A DNA stretch of 64,000 nt from Panonychus citri (taxonomy: Eukaryota; Arthropoda; Arachnida; Trombidiformes; Tetranychidae). The notes below the pieces were generated by a model, which made no database searches, had not been told where the DNA came from, and worked only from the letters and a program-made list of their open reading frames with translations. A program made the translations under genes and the position numbers. Shown here piece by piece: positions 42,618 to 53,500 of this stretch; within the stretch, counting starts at the first letter, position 1; each line of letters starts with the position of its first letter. Where the stretch lies: the NCBI RefSeq assembly GCF_014898815.1, contig NW_026515543.1:1922001-1986000 (forward strand), read 5' to 3'.

Positions 42618-43177
42618 TTGAACAAAAGATTCTTAACTATGACGAGCCGATATTTCGATGATACTTTGTTAAACAATATTAAAAACTTTGATGGAAATAA
42701 TGCTGATGTCTATGATTGGCTTGACGATTTTGAACAAATAACTGAAGCTGCTGGTTTAAATAATATTGATAAATTAAGACGATTACCTGTTTATTTAATG
42801 GCCCTGCTAAAGATTGGTATGCTGGTAGTATAAAGTAAACCTGTTGATCAACGACCAGCTACTTTCAATGATTGAAAGCTAAATTACTCGCCTTTCAAAC
42901 AACCTTCGTTACACCAAGACAATTACGCTCGAAATTGAAAATAAAAAAAGCAACAAGAGGTCAAGATGTTATATCTTATTTCTTTGAAATGGTTGGCCTG
43001 TGTGTTAAACTTGATCCAAATATGGATCTCGATGATAAAATAAGATATATTAAAAATGGATTCCTCCCTGGTATTTTAAAGTATATCGCTTTGGTAAAGG
43101 TTAATTCAATGGACGAATTCAAGGAATATGCAGTGGAAGCTGAATATTATTATCTTAAGAATAAATTTGATCAATAA
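42618..43177 (+). pseudogene. Retrotransposon gag (capsid-type) fragment, frameshifted
   Basis: The first part (42618-42833) has NFDGNNADVYDWLDDFEQ and LRRLPVYL, the start of the retroviral-type Gag capsid fold. A one-base shift near 42800-42830 ends it. The second part (42872-43177) continues with LLAFQTTF, DVISYFFEMVGLCVKLDP and a helical end. No zinc knuckle or pol follows before the right LTR. It is a decayed Ty3-like gag. Confidence 0.7.
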
Positions 43178-43341
43178 TAATTAAACTGGGTAATTGGTCT
43201 GGTGTTGGAAATTTTCATTTAAAATTTATTATTATATTATTATGGACTTGAACAATCTAACTGCAACCTTCGATATGGATAGTGCCGAGTCGTTTGAATA
43301 ATTCTGCTCGTAAAGGACTTTACGAGGATGGCGTCGGATAA

Positions 43342-43666
43342 TGTCATAACAACTTTGGCCAGGTACTGAAACTGGTTTAGTACCTGGCCAAACCTATTTC
43401 CTTCAGTTTTCCCCTCTCTCTTTTCCTTTTCCTTGAATCCACCATTTTGGTGGATTAGTTGCGTTGGCACCTTTATGGTGACCACCGTATACATTTACTG
43501 TCTTTTATAAACTTGGTGGTTAATATTAATTAAATTTGGTTAAATATAAACGTTTCGATTGTTTTCATGTTAATATATATATGTTATCAAATGATGAGAA
43601 GTTAATATTCGTATAAATTAAGTGTTTCAATATTAATTCAGTTGGTAATACGGTTTCTTGAATACA
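43342..43666 (+). repeat. 3' LTR
   Basis: 325 bp, near-identical to 40733-41068 apart from a short deletion and a few substitutions; it keeps the hairpins. Confidence 0.75.
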
Positions 43667-44683
43667 CTCCATCTCTCTCTTTTTAATCTCTTTTTTCTTC
43701 TTGTTTTCAATGTCTTCAGTTCGGATTTTGGAAAAAAACGTAAAGTTTTTCACTGATGTTCCATCGAAAGCCTGAAATTCATAGCGATTGGATGTCTTGC
43801 GCGTCTAAAGGCGTGCGGGATATTTTGGAATACACAAATTCAAAATTTGAATTTGAATTAAAGCGTCGAAACGTTGATCTTGACCTTCCGCCCGATCTTC
43901 CTCGTCCTTTTATTATATTGAACAACTTTTTTCTAATTCAACGATCAACTGAATAAGAATCGAGTTTCTTTTTGTTAAAGTTAAGAATTCGTACTTGTGC
44001 TATTCTAAATATTAAATCACAGTGAAGAAGTTCAACAATCATTATTATTGTTGTTGCTGATTTGATCAACAACAAGGGATAAATTGGAATTCATATTTTG
44101 CGTCCAATTGGAATTAACTAAATTAGTGAAATTCTGGCTGTTCCCTATTTCTGTTTTGTCACCGCTGAAGCTGAACACCTTTTATTTTACATATATATTT
44201 AATAACAACTGATAGATTCAATTAAGTGTGATGACAATTAAATTTAAATTAATGCCTTTTACGCCAAAAGTTCAACAGTTTTTTCTTATCTTCTCAATGC
44301 TTCCTTTCCTTCCTTTCAACCTTAATTTGGGGCAATCATTTGTTTTACTTCAATATAAGTAGTCGCTGTTTCGATAAAATTCGTTCTTGATTGGATCAAC
44401 TGATTCATTGTGATAAGCCAATTCATTGAACCGGAAATTGCCTTCAACAATTGAACAATAAAAGAATGAACAATTGAATTACCTTCAATAGTTAAACAAT
44501 ATAGGAATGTACAATTGAAATCACCTCAAACAATTGAATAATAAAAGAATGAACAAATGAAGTTCAATCAGTAATAAATAAAATTAACTATTAAACTGTG
44601 TGAAACAAATTAACAGTAATAACATTTGAAAGCCCTCAATTGTAATTAAAGGTAAAATTATTGAACTTTTGAATCTATTTGTA
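43667..44683. other. No recognised gene; short ORF and degenerate repeats
   Basis: A plus-strand open stretch at about 43756-43956 (containing DILEYTNSKFEFELKRR and DLDLPPDLPRPF) has somewhat higher GC than its surroundings but no family I recognise. It might be a broken exon. From about 44440 degenerate repeats with CAATTGAA begin. Confidence 0.4.
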
Positions 44684-45260
44684 CAGGGCTATTCAGCTAT
44701 TTTTATACTGCTGACAGGTTTTGAGGATTCTATGAGCTTTGCTTTGCACGTTAAGATAAATTAATTGAATTAAAGAATTTCAACAGTTATTCAATTAAAC
44801 TGTAATATCTCAAGATCTGTAACAACAACGATCTCTAAACTCATTTTCCAGCGTTAAAAAATGTGGAGTATAACTGAGCCACCTTCAGATGACCTTGTTA
44901 TTTCACCGATGACGTGAATGACCTTTATCTTTTGATATGACAATTAAGACAACACATTATTACATTATGACAAACTCATACCACTAAAGTCTCGTGTCTC
45001 TTTGACTCTTAGTTGCTGAGAAAATCGCAAAAACCATCGGTAAAAATAGCTGAATAGCCCTGTACTTGATAACAATTGAAAGCACTCAACCATAATTAAG
45101 GTAAAATCATTGAACTATTTTGAATTAAAATTCACTTCATAACAATGGAAACCAATCAACTAAAATTAGAGTTGAATCATTGTACTACTAAATTGAATTT
45201 CATAACAATTGAAACCAACCAAACATAATTAACTCCATCCTCAATTAAAAACAATTGAAT
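44440..45260. repeat. Degenerate AT-rich tandem repeats interrupted by a MITE
   Basis: Units of about 50-70 bases containing AACAATTGAAA, ACTCAA and GGTAAAATCATTGAAC recur before 44680 and after 45065. The MITE at 44684-45062 sits inside the array. Confidence 0.6.
44684..45062. mobile_element. MITE with Tc1/pogo-like TIRs
   Basis: 379 bp with inverted ends CAGGGCTATTCAGCTATTTT and its complement, flanked by TA on both sides. There is no coding capacity. The TA duplication and CAG start fit a non-autonomous Tc1/mariner-superfamily element. Confidence 0.88.
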
Positions 45261-45511
45261 TCGTTCTAATAATAAAATTTTATCTTAAGTCTCTTTCTTC
45301 TCTATTAATATATTACCTACTAATATAATAATTTAATAACTATAACTATTAATATTCTTTTCACCCGGTGATTGGGTTTTCAAGGTTCTAATGATAAAAT
45401 TTCAATCAACCCGGTGATGGGAAATTTAATACTTATTATTCAAAACTCCGGTGATTTGGGTTAGATGTATAATTAAAATTTTCTTCTTTCTTTTCTTTCT
45501 TTTACAATTAG

Positions 45512-46210
45512 GATGGAAGAAGATTGGAATGAAACAAACGCTCCTCCAAATCCAAAACTAATCGCTTTCCAAAAGAAAATGAAAATTTAAAGCTTAAAAA
45601 CACTGGTCCAGGTTTCTTCATTTCTCCTAAACAACGAAAGAAGAATAATCAATATTATAACAGTCAGTTTAAACCGATTTCACCAAGTTCAGTATTCAGA
45701 AAATGTTATCTAATTCTATCAATCTTCGCCACCAAATACACCAATTACTATGGCCATGTTTGGTGACCGGAGTTAGTATCACCCGATTATGATATATGTG
45801 GTACCCCAAAAGAGATGAACTAATTCACGAAGTTAACAGTTACAGCGAATCACCCAGATAAATTACAAACTGCTCATCAAAACTTATTATCTTACACTAG
45901 ACAATTAAATTACTAGAACAGCAGGAACTCTACAAAAATTAATCTTATTGATTTACCAGAAAAACATTGCTCCTTATGCTTCCGCTTTAATCACACTAAA
46001 ATAAATTGTGAATACTGTTCATACTGTAGTGAACCTGGTCACTTCAGAAAAGATTGTCCTGAATTACCGATTAAAACTAATCAACAAGTTAATATTAATA
46101 CTATTGTACAATCTAAACCACCAAAATATTCCTATGCACGAGAACAACGACGAGCTAGACGAAGAAAATTAAAGAAGCTTATGGCTGAAAACCCTTCTGG
46201 AAGAACATGA
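45512..46210 (+). pseudogene. Gag-like zinc-knuckle relic
   Basis: An ATG at 45512 opens a short frame (MEEDWNETNAPP) that stops early. After further stops, a long open stretch (about 45917-46210) encodes DLPEKHCSLCFRFNHTKINC and CSYCSEPGHFRKDC, two C-x2-C-x4-H-x4-C knuckles, then a basic tail (EQRRARRRKLKKL). This is the nucleocapsid end of a decayed retrotransposon gag. Confidence 0.6.
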
Positions 46211-46613
46211 ATAATCCAATACCAGAACATCTAGGAAAATACGTTCCAATTGGCCAAAAAAAATAATACAAAAAGAGACATTATCCCTCGACAATGGGTA
46301 AGGTGACCATAACAATGGGTAAGGTGACCATATGAGGTAACCATAAGGTGATGGAAATAATGGGGTGGGAAGTGTACATTTATCAGGATGGTTTTGGAAT
46401 GAAATTCGAATACAAACGGTGGTAAGACTCTAGAACACCACCGTTCGCAAATCGTCTTGAAACTTTTTCAGTGTATAGTTCTCAACATTATTCGTCTGCA
46501 TAGATCTCTCACCTCATAAGAATAAGAAATGGCTGATTGGTCTGATCTTTTTTTTATTATTCAATTCTTTGATTAAATTTTTTGTGCCCTGAAGGGCAAA
46601 TCAGAGACTAATT
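46211..46613. other. Non-coding with short repeats and a hairpin
   Basis: AATGGGTAAGGTGACCATA is tandemly duplicated near 46290-46335. AACGGTGGT/ACCACCGTT at 46415-46445 forms a 9-bp stem. No gene. Confidence 0.5.
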
Positions 46614-46910
46614 TTAGTTCTTCAAATGTTCTCGTATCGCATCACCAGTTAATGGTTTTATTCTACACCTGTACCACCTACTGGCTGTTCCTGTTAAATA
46701 GGCTGGTAAAGCTTTCAATTTAATATTTTCATCCCAATCAAGGGCAACCGCTGCTGACTCAAAATGGTCTAACCAATCAAGTAAATCCTCATCTCCATCA
46801 CCCGAGAAATAAGGAATATGAAGCTGTTGATTAACTGTAGAATTTAACTTATTTTTCTTTTCTTTACTAATTCCCATCACCGGGAATGGTAAAGTGTTCT
46901 CATTATCCAT
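46614..46910 (-). pseudogene. Gag (capsid-type) fragment, second family
   Basis: 98 aa: YFSGDGDEDLLDWLDHFES, then LKALPAYLTGTASRWY, the standard start of a Ty3-type Gag capsid region. It stops shortly after and no downstream gag or pol is seen on this strand. Related in plan but not close in sequence to the gag at 42.6 kb. Confidence 0.65.
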
Positions 46911-47993
46911 TTAAGGCTTAAAATGTGTTTCAATATATACATGTAATATATGTAGTTGATTTAATTTAATTAGTAACCATTTATTCTTGATTCATTCAAC
47001 AACAACAGATACATAACAAACATAACCAGCAACAGCAAGTTTTACACATTTCTTAATCGATGACTTATTAATTTAATATTTGAATTAGTTTGATTAATTC
47101 ATTTCATTCGACTCGATTCAACAATTAGTTGATAATCAATTTAAATTTGATTCAGTTCAATGATTGATTGATAATTCAGTTCAATGATTGATTGATAATT
47201 CAGTTCAATGATTGATTAATAATTAAGTATTGATAAAGCAGAGTAGATAAATCGTATTGATTAAATCCACCATCTCAGAAATAATATAATCGATTACCGA
47301 ATTAAATAAGCTCAAGCCAGAATTAATCAGATACAATCAATCACTTCCAGAATTAATAAGATCACTTGGTGAATTAATCAGATCACTTGGTGAATTAATC
47401 AGATCACTTTGTGAATTAATAAGATTAAGTCATTCACTTCCAGAATTAATTAGTCACCTTCAGAATTAATCAACTTCAATCATCTCCTGAATTAATTAAC
47501 TCAATCATTGAAAACAATTTGAAGACTTTTTGTTTTCAATTTTTAGTACTTTATTTTTATATTCGGTGAATTCGGTTCTGAACTAGTTATGAGTCTATAA
47601 TGACTGCAAGTTAACTGTTAGATCGTTCAGATCGAATGATGATTTTTACCATTGAATCTCTTCTCTTTTATACGAAGATTCAATGGGAGTATACAGAGTA
47701 AATTTAGTTACAGGTTATCATCATTATCAATCATTGTCATGATTAATTAAATAAATTTTAGTAAAAGAGTGCAAACTAAATATTTAAATCTGAAGGTGAC
47801 ATTAAGATATTTTTGTTACAATCATTTCCAGAATTAATTAACTGCAATCTTATCCAGAATTAATTTACTAAATAACTCTCTGAATTTTCACTGTTTAATC
47901 CATTTTTATTAACCTTTTATTCACTCAACACTTTGGTGCATTACAACTTGAGAACATTTGCTAATGAATTTTGTCAAATAAGACAATGATTAC
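46911..47993. repeat. AT-rich minisatellites
   Basis: Short tandem arrays near 47150-47225 (unit about 24 bases with GATTGATTGATAATTCAG) and 47340-47480 (unit AGAATTAAT plus CAGATCACTTGGTG, about 24 bases). No coding sequence. Confidence 0.65.
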
Positions 47994-48071
47994 TGTTGGC
48001 AACCAAATGGATGCAATCCAACGTATCCAAATAAGGATGCGGAGGAAGATGAAGATGATGACGCAGATGAA
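47994..48071 (+). repeat. 78-bp direct repeat, left copy
   Basis: Matches 48973-49050 with one mismatch. The two copies bracket about 0.9 kb that includes the RING pseudogene. Confidence 0.9.
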
Positions 48072-48121
48072 GATGAAGATGAAGATAATGATGATGATGA
48101 GGAAAAACAAAATGTATTTTA
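47994..48121 (+). pseudogene. Detached acidic tail of a RING-like gene
   Basis: One frame reads CWQPNGCNPTYPNKDAEEDE, then an Asp/Glu run to a stop at about 48121. The first 78 bases recur at 48973-49050 at the end of the RING pseudogene, so this is a duplicated 3' end without its gene. Confidence 0.5.
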
Positions 48122-48599
48122 AAATTAGTGAGAAGAGGGATCTCATCCCGAACACAATAAAAGTTAATATATATACAAGTTATAATGTGAAGGTGACCTG
48201 AAGGTTAACAATTACATTAGTTTATAAACGCATCTTATTCAATTGATTAGTTTTTTTGTTAATAATTCGAAAAAATAACCGATAAAGTTTACCTTTTAGA
48301 TCTTAAAGTGATTTAATATCACCGCCAATATGATTGTAATACATAATGCAAAATATACTTATCTTAAATCGCTAAGAAATTTCCAAAATTCGCTTCCAAT
48401 AATCTAATGGCCACCAAGTTATGGAATAATTAACCTTGTTGCTGCGATTTTATTAATTTCCAATTTTTATTAATTTTTTGAAATCAAATATTTTCTTATT
48501 ACCTAATGGGTTTTAGGTGAGATATTTATTGTCTTATTTATTTGTTTGTATTGTATTTGCTTTATTTAATATCTAAAATCAAAAGGTAATGCGCAGATA

Positions 48600-49059
48600 C
48601 CTGAATACCTATTTTTAGACACCAATGTAATCAGAGATTATGAGTGCATCATTTGTCAAAATTTAGCGAAAACCCATGTGTTCATAAGCAAAATACTAGT
48701 TGTAAAGTTATGTTTTGTAGCTCTTGCCTTGCAGATTATCAGAATCGAAATAACTCTGAGTGCCCCGCAAGATGTGGTTTACCCTTCAACCGCAGCCATC
48801 TGCGACATACCGGTCCCGTTTCAATGAATAATTTTCGTAAGTTATTAGTTCAATGTCCAGATAAGGAATTCAATCAAATTATGACGGTAAGACGGTACAA
48901 GGTCCACGTCCAAAGAAGACATCGAACAAATTGGCTTTGACCAGTGGACTGGTCAACATAACGTCAGGGAAATGTTGGCAACCAAATGGATGCAATCCAA
49001 CGTATCCAAATAAGGATGCGGAGGAAGATGAAGATGATGATGCAGATGAAGGTTAACAA
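48600..49059 (+). pseudogene. RING/TRAF-like zinc-finger pseudogene
   Basis: One frame gives FLDTNVIRDYECIICQNLAK (from about 48616). After a shift near 48680 another gives NTSCKVMFCSSCLADYQ, ECPARCGLPFNRSHL and LLVQCPD, the rest of a RING plus TRAF-type region. A further break precedes the acidic C-terminal tail repeated from 47994. The lead motif is the same as in the broken gene at 38.5 kb. Dead copy. Confidence 0.65.
48973..49050 (+). repeat. 78-bp direct repeat, right copy
   Basis: See the left copy at 47994-48071; here the reading ends soon after in GAA-GGT-TAA. Confidence 0.9.
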
Positions 49060-50064
49060 TTGGTCCGTCGAGAGCCGGATAAACGGCAATATTACATCAA
49101 TCTTACTAAAATTATTAAGTGAAAAAAATAATGTGTTTTTGTAAAAAGTATGTTTAATCGAGAACAATTATACTGTTTTGTTGTGAATTGTGGTTAAATG
49201 TTCTTAACATCTGATCAATATCATTAAAAGATCAAATTCCTTCATCGTCGAATGGCCCACATCGAGATGATCATCTAACTGAATTTTTATACAAGAAAAA
49301 GTTCCATAGTCGTAAACAGCCTATCCTCAATTTTGAAATAACTTTACAACATTTAAAAAATGATCCATTTTCTATGAATTTAGTTGATGATTATTAAAGT
49401 GCCTTTTTTATTTGTTAATTAACCAAATTAATTTAAATCAAATTTTATTTTCTTAAAAAGTCACCAGTCTAAGCCGAAAAAAATCGGCTTAAAGTGTGAA
49501 TGCTGAGCTTACGGATATACAGTCGTGAAAAATGAGTTTCGAATGGTTTTTGACAATTCACGCAGGTAGTGACTAAAATTAACAGATTAAACAATCAAGA
49601 TAAGAAAAATCAATGAGTAAATCACCTAAGTCTTATCACTGACGATAAAGATTATCAATTGATTTTAGTAGCTAAGCTGCGCGAATGATTAAAAATCATT
49701 CGAAACTCATTTTTCACGACTGTATCTTGAGCCTTACCGATTAAAATTATCATTTTCATGACAATTTTCGATTGTTTAGTGGATTAGTTCAAGTAAAATA
49801 TTTTTATCAAAATAATCGATTAATTTACACCCCTTTCAAATCACGCGCTCTACGAATAATCCGTAAAAAACTGGACAATTTTAGGTACTTGACTGTATCT
49901 TGAGTCTTACCAAACTTTCTTACCTCCTTGTTATCTCGATACCATTTATTAGTTAGGATTAACTTCTTGATTAATCTCTTGATTAATCACTACATGTAAA
50001 CTGGATCACTTTAATCAATTCTGAAGATACATATAAATAACTTTTTATCTAAATCTCAATCGTT
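49051..50064. other. Non-coding, contains a MITE
   Basis: No gene is supported. Apart from the MITE at 49520-49722, the phrase ACTGTATCTTGAG occurs at its right edge and again near 49893, the latter possibly the end of another small TA-flanked element. Confidence 0.5.
49520..49722. mobile_element. Small MITE with long inverted ends
   Basis: 203 bp. The ends CAGTCGTGAAAAATGAGTTT... are inverted and perfect for about 26 bases, continuing imperfectly to about 50; TA flanks on both sides. No coding capacity. The terminal sequence differs from the other MITE and from the Tc1 element. Confidence 0.88.
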
Positions 50065-50332
50065 TCCGAGAAATCCGGATTAATATGGTCTAAAAATGAT
50101 CAAATCATTGCCACTGAGCTGTTGGCAATCTATTTCCTAATGAAAATGATTGATTTAGTTAGTGTTAAGATGATCAAAACAACTAAGTCTGCGGTTTTGT
50201 TGTGTGTAAGAAAAAATTGGAAAACAATTTAAAAATTGGCTTATAAGCCAACTAATCATTAGAAAAACTTTTATAATCAAAGTTCAAGTAATTAATTAAT
50301 TATTTCATCTCTCCTGTGTGCCTCAATTTTAA

Positions 50333-50342
50333 TATATATAAA
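50333..50342 (+). promoter_or_regulatory. TATA box of ABCC copy 2
   Basis: Same position relative to the start codon as in copy 1. Confidence 0.45.
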
Positions 50343-50522
50343 AGTGAACGTGAATGCAATTAGTTAATTGTTCAACCATAATCGTGATTATAAGTTAATT
50401 GTTTGCCAGAGAAAAGCAAAATTAAAAACATCAAATGTAAAAGTAAAACTTTCCAAGTGAACAAAAGTTTTTCAATTAAATTAATTATCCAAACGATTTG
50501 GTAAATTGTTACAATTAACACT

Positions 50523-53500
50523 ATGGTTTTTGAATCATTTTGTGGTCACTCATTGTGGGTAAGTTATAATCACAATTAGAATTAAATTGTTACCATTTAA
50601 ATTTGTTTAAATTGTTGTGAAAACAAATTCAAGTGCAAATCAATTTTTTCCAATCAAAGTTTTCCGATTCTTTTTCCTTCTCTTGGAGTTTCCATTGTTA
50701 CAATTAATTTCTAATTGTTTCGAGCTGATTTTTCTTAATTGTTCTAAATTAATTAGGATCCATCGATATCATGGAATTCACCTCAACCAGTTTTCTCACC
50801 TTGTTCAACCGAAACTCTTGCTCTTTGGGTTTCCTCTGGTTTCCTCTGGTTTCTGGTTCCATTTGCTATTTACTTAACATCACCAAAATCAGCTTTACCT
50901 TTTACCCTGAGGCTTTATACAAGATTGGTAATTAATCGCAAACAATTGACCTAATCATTATCATCCTTCTCCCCACCAATCAACCATATTAACAGTTAAC
51001 AATTGATTTTACTTTAATTTTTAGGGATTGAGTATAATTCTATGTGGTATAACAATCTACGAAGTAATCAATGTAACAATCAAATCAAGAAATGGTTATC
51101 TCACTTATCCATATCAAATTGTTTCACCAATTATCAGATTAATTTCATTCGTAAGTATACTAAACTTTAATTACATATCAAACAATTAACTAATTGGCGA
51201 TTATTTTAAGATCATAGTTGAATCTATTTCTCTAATCAACAAGCATTACTTTTCCTATCTAATAATTACAATGTGACAAACAAAGAGTAAAAGCTTATTA
51301 CTCGCTGGTGGCAAAGGCATAAGAACGACTTTGATGTAATACTTTTCTTGTGAATGAAAGGAAATTCACAGGAAATTTATACATCAATTTGTTGAGAAAA
51401 TTTTGCAAAATCAGTGCAACATATTCACAAAATGTCCACCATCCTAAGCGTAGAAATAATTTATTTGTCACGATGTACTAGACGTAATATTTTCCAAGGT
51501 GTGAAAGCACTAAAGCGATAAATTATGTATTATCGTAGTCGTTTTTTGCTAATAAACTTTAATTAACAAGATGACTAAATTATTAATAATTACAGCTAAT
51601 TGCAACATTTATGGTTCTTTATAACCGACGGAAAGGAGTCCACACCTCGGGCGTATTATTTGTCTATTGGCTCCTAATGGGAATCACTTCGGCCTTTAAT
51701 TATTGGACCATAATCGATACTAGAAAAAATCCAGTAAGTGATTTAATGATCAGAATAAAATGATTAAGAAAATTAACCAATTATTGTAATTGATTAAAGG
51801 ATATCAGAGTTTGGAGCTATGATAAGACGGATTTCATTATAAGGACAATACAATTGACTATTGTGTTAATTTTGTTGTTTCTTAATTGTTTTGCTGATTC
51901 AAGGAAGAAGTCAAGTAGCATAAAACAATCAAGCGAGGTAATTATTGATACAATTAACGATTAATTTGATTAGCTAATTGATTGGTTTGTCTTTTAGTAT
52001 GAATGTCCATACGTAGCATCGTCGTTTTTGAATCGATTGACATTCTTTTGGTACGATACAATGGCCCTTCATGGTTTCCGTAAGACCTTAACTCAGGCCG
52101 ATATGTGGGACTTACCGGAAGATGATCGGACTCAAATTATTCAGGACAAATTTTCCCGTCTCCTTGTTAGTGGTACTAAATACTTGGGAATCCCAGATAA
52201 GCCAACATTTAATGGGCTCACTTCTGGTACCAAAAAGATGAACAAGCGACCTAAGACAATGAAGGTCTCGTTGTTGAGTATTTTGGTGAAAGGATTTTGG
52301 CCTTGGATGGCGGCTTGTGTTATGTTTAAACTGATCTCCGCTGTTCTGGTCTTTGCAAGTCCTCAATTGATGGACTATCTGTTGACCTTTATCGCTTCTG
52401 ATGCTCCTGTTTGGCAAGGAGCCATTTTAGCCTTAGGCATGTTTATGGCCACTTTTGTTCAGTCAATTTTGACTCTCAGTATGAATTCTGGATTCAGACA
52501 ACATCCATGAGGATGAAATCGGCTCTAATTGCTTGTGTTTATCAAAAGGTATTATTATAATTATTTGGTTAGTTCCTTAGGAAATCATTAGCTAGTTATT
52601 TTATTATACATCGGCGAAAATAGCCCTGTAATTAGTCTAATTATTTTTCTTTTTCACTTCTAAGAGCTTACGACTATCAAGTTCAGGTCGTCATGTTTTC
52701 ACCACCGGTGAGATTATCAATCTAATGGCAGTTGATATCCAACGAATTGTTGATTATATTAACATTGTTAATATTGTTTGGTCATCGCCGATTCAAATGG
52801 TTATTTCAATTGTCCTTTTGTGGAAACAATTAGGTGTTGCCTCAATCGCAGGCCTATCAATCATGATTGCTCTGATTCCGTTCAATGGGTTCTTTACTGC
52901 TCGACTTCAAGCCTTACAGAAAAAAGTTATGATAGAAAAAGATAAAAGATCGAAAATGATGTCAGAAATTCTGAATGGAATGAAAGTTCTGAAATTATAT
53001 GCATGGGAAGGAGCTTTCGGTGATACAGTCGCTTCGATAAGAGCTGAAGAAATTCGATATCTTAAACTCCAAGCCGTTTGGTCAACAGGAGTAACCTTTG
53101 CTTTCACCGTTGCTCCTTTCTTGGTAATTAGAATTTCAAACTTTTTCGAATTTTTCACTTAAATTTTCATTTGATATTTTCTAGGTTTCACTGACTAGTT
53201 TGCGACCTTCATCTTCATCAGTCCGACAAATGTCTTAGACGCTAACAAAGCTTTCGTCTCGATTTCTTTGATTGATATTTTAAGAGGTCCTCTCGCTGTC
53301 TTACCAATGGTTGTAACTTTAGGTGCAAATGTAAGTGATGAAACTTATTGTTCTCAATTAATTGACTAATCTAAATATTCAATTAGTTCCTGATATCAAT
53401 GAAGCGTATAAACAAATATTTACAAGGAGATGAACTAAATCCGAATACGATAACACATGAACCAGCTTACGAAACTCCTTTGACCGTTAAGAACGCGACA

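Larger units (their letters stand above)
40733..43666 (+). mobile_element. LTR retrotransposon remnant without pol (non-autonomous)
   Basis: Direct repeats at 40733-41068 and 43342-43666, both starting TGTCATAACAAC and ending GAATACA, fit LTRs (TG...CA). Just after the left one, TGGTGACCACGGACGTGA (41073-41090) has the look of a primer-binding site. The internal part holds an 11-copy minisatellite and a broken gag but no protease, reverse transcriptase or integrase. The left copy has an extra short CCACCTTAACTTTCCC-type segment, so the LTRs have diverged. No clear target duplication was found. Confidence 0.75.

Noticed and set aside
47971..48201. Met/Lys-rich plus-strand ORF
   Set aside because: A shadow frame of the GAT/GAA acidic tail; the acidic frame matches the RING gene end.
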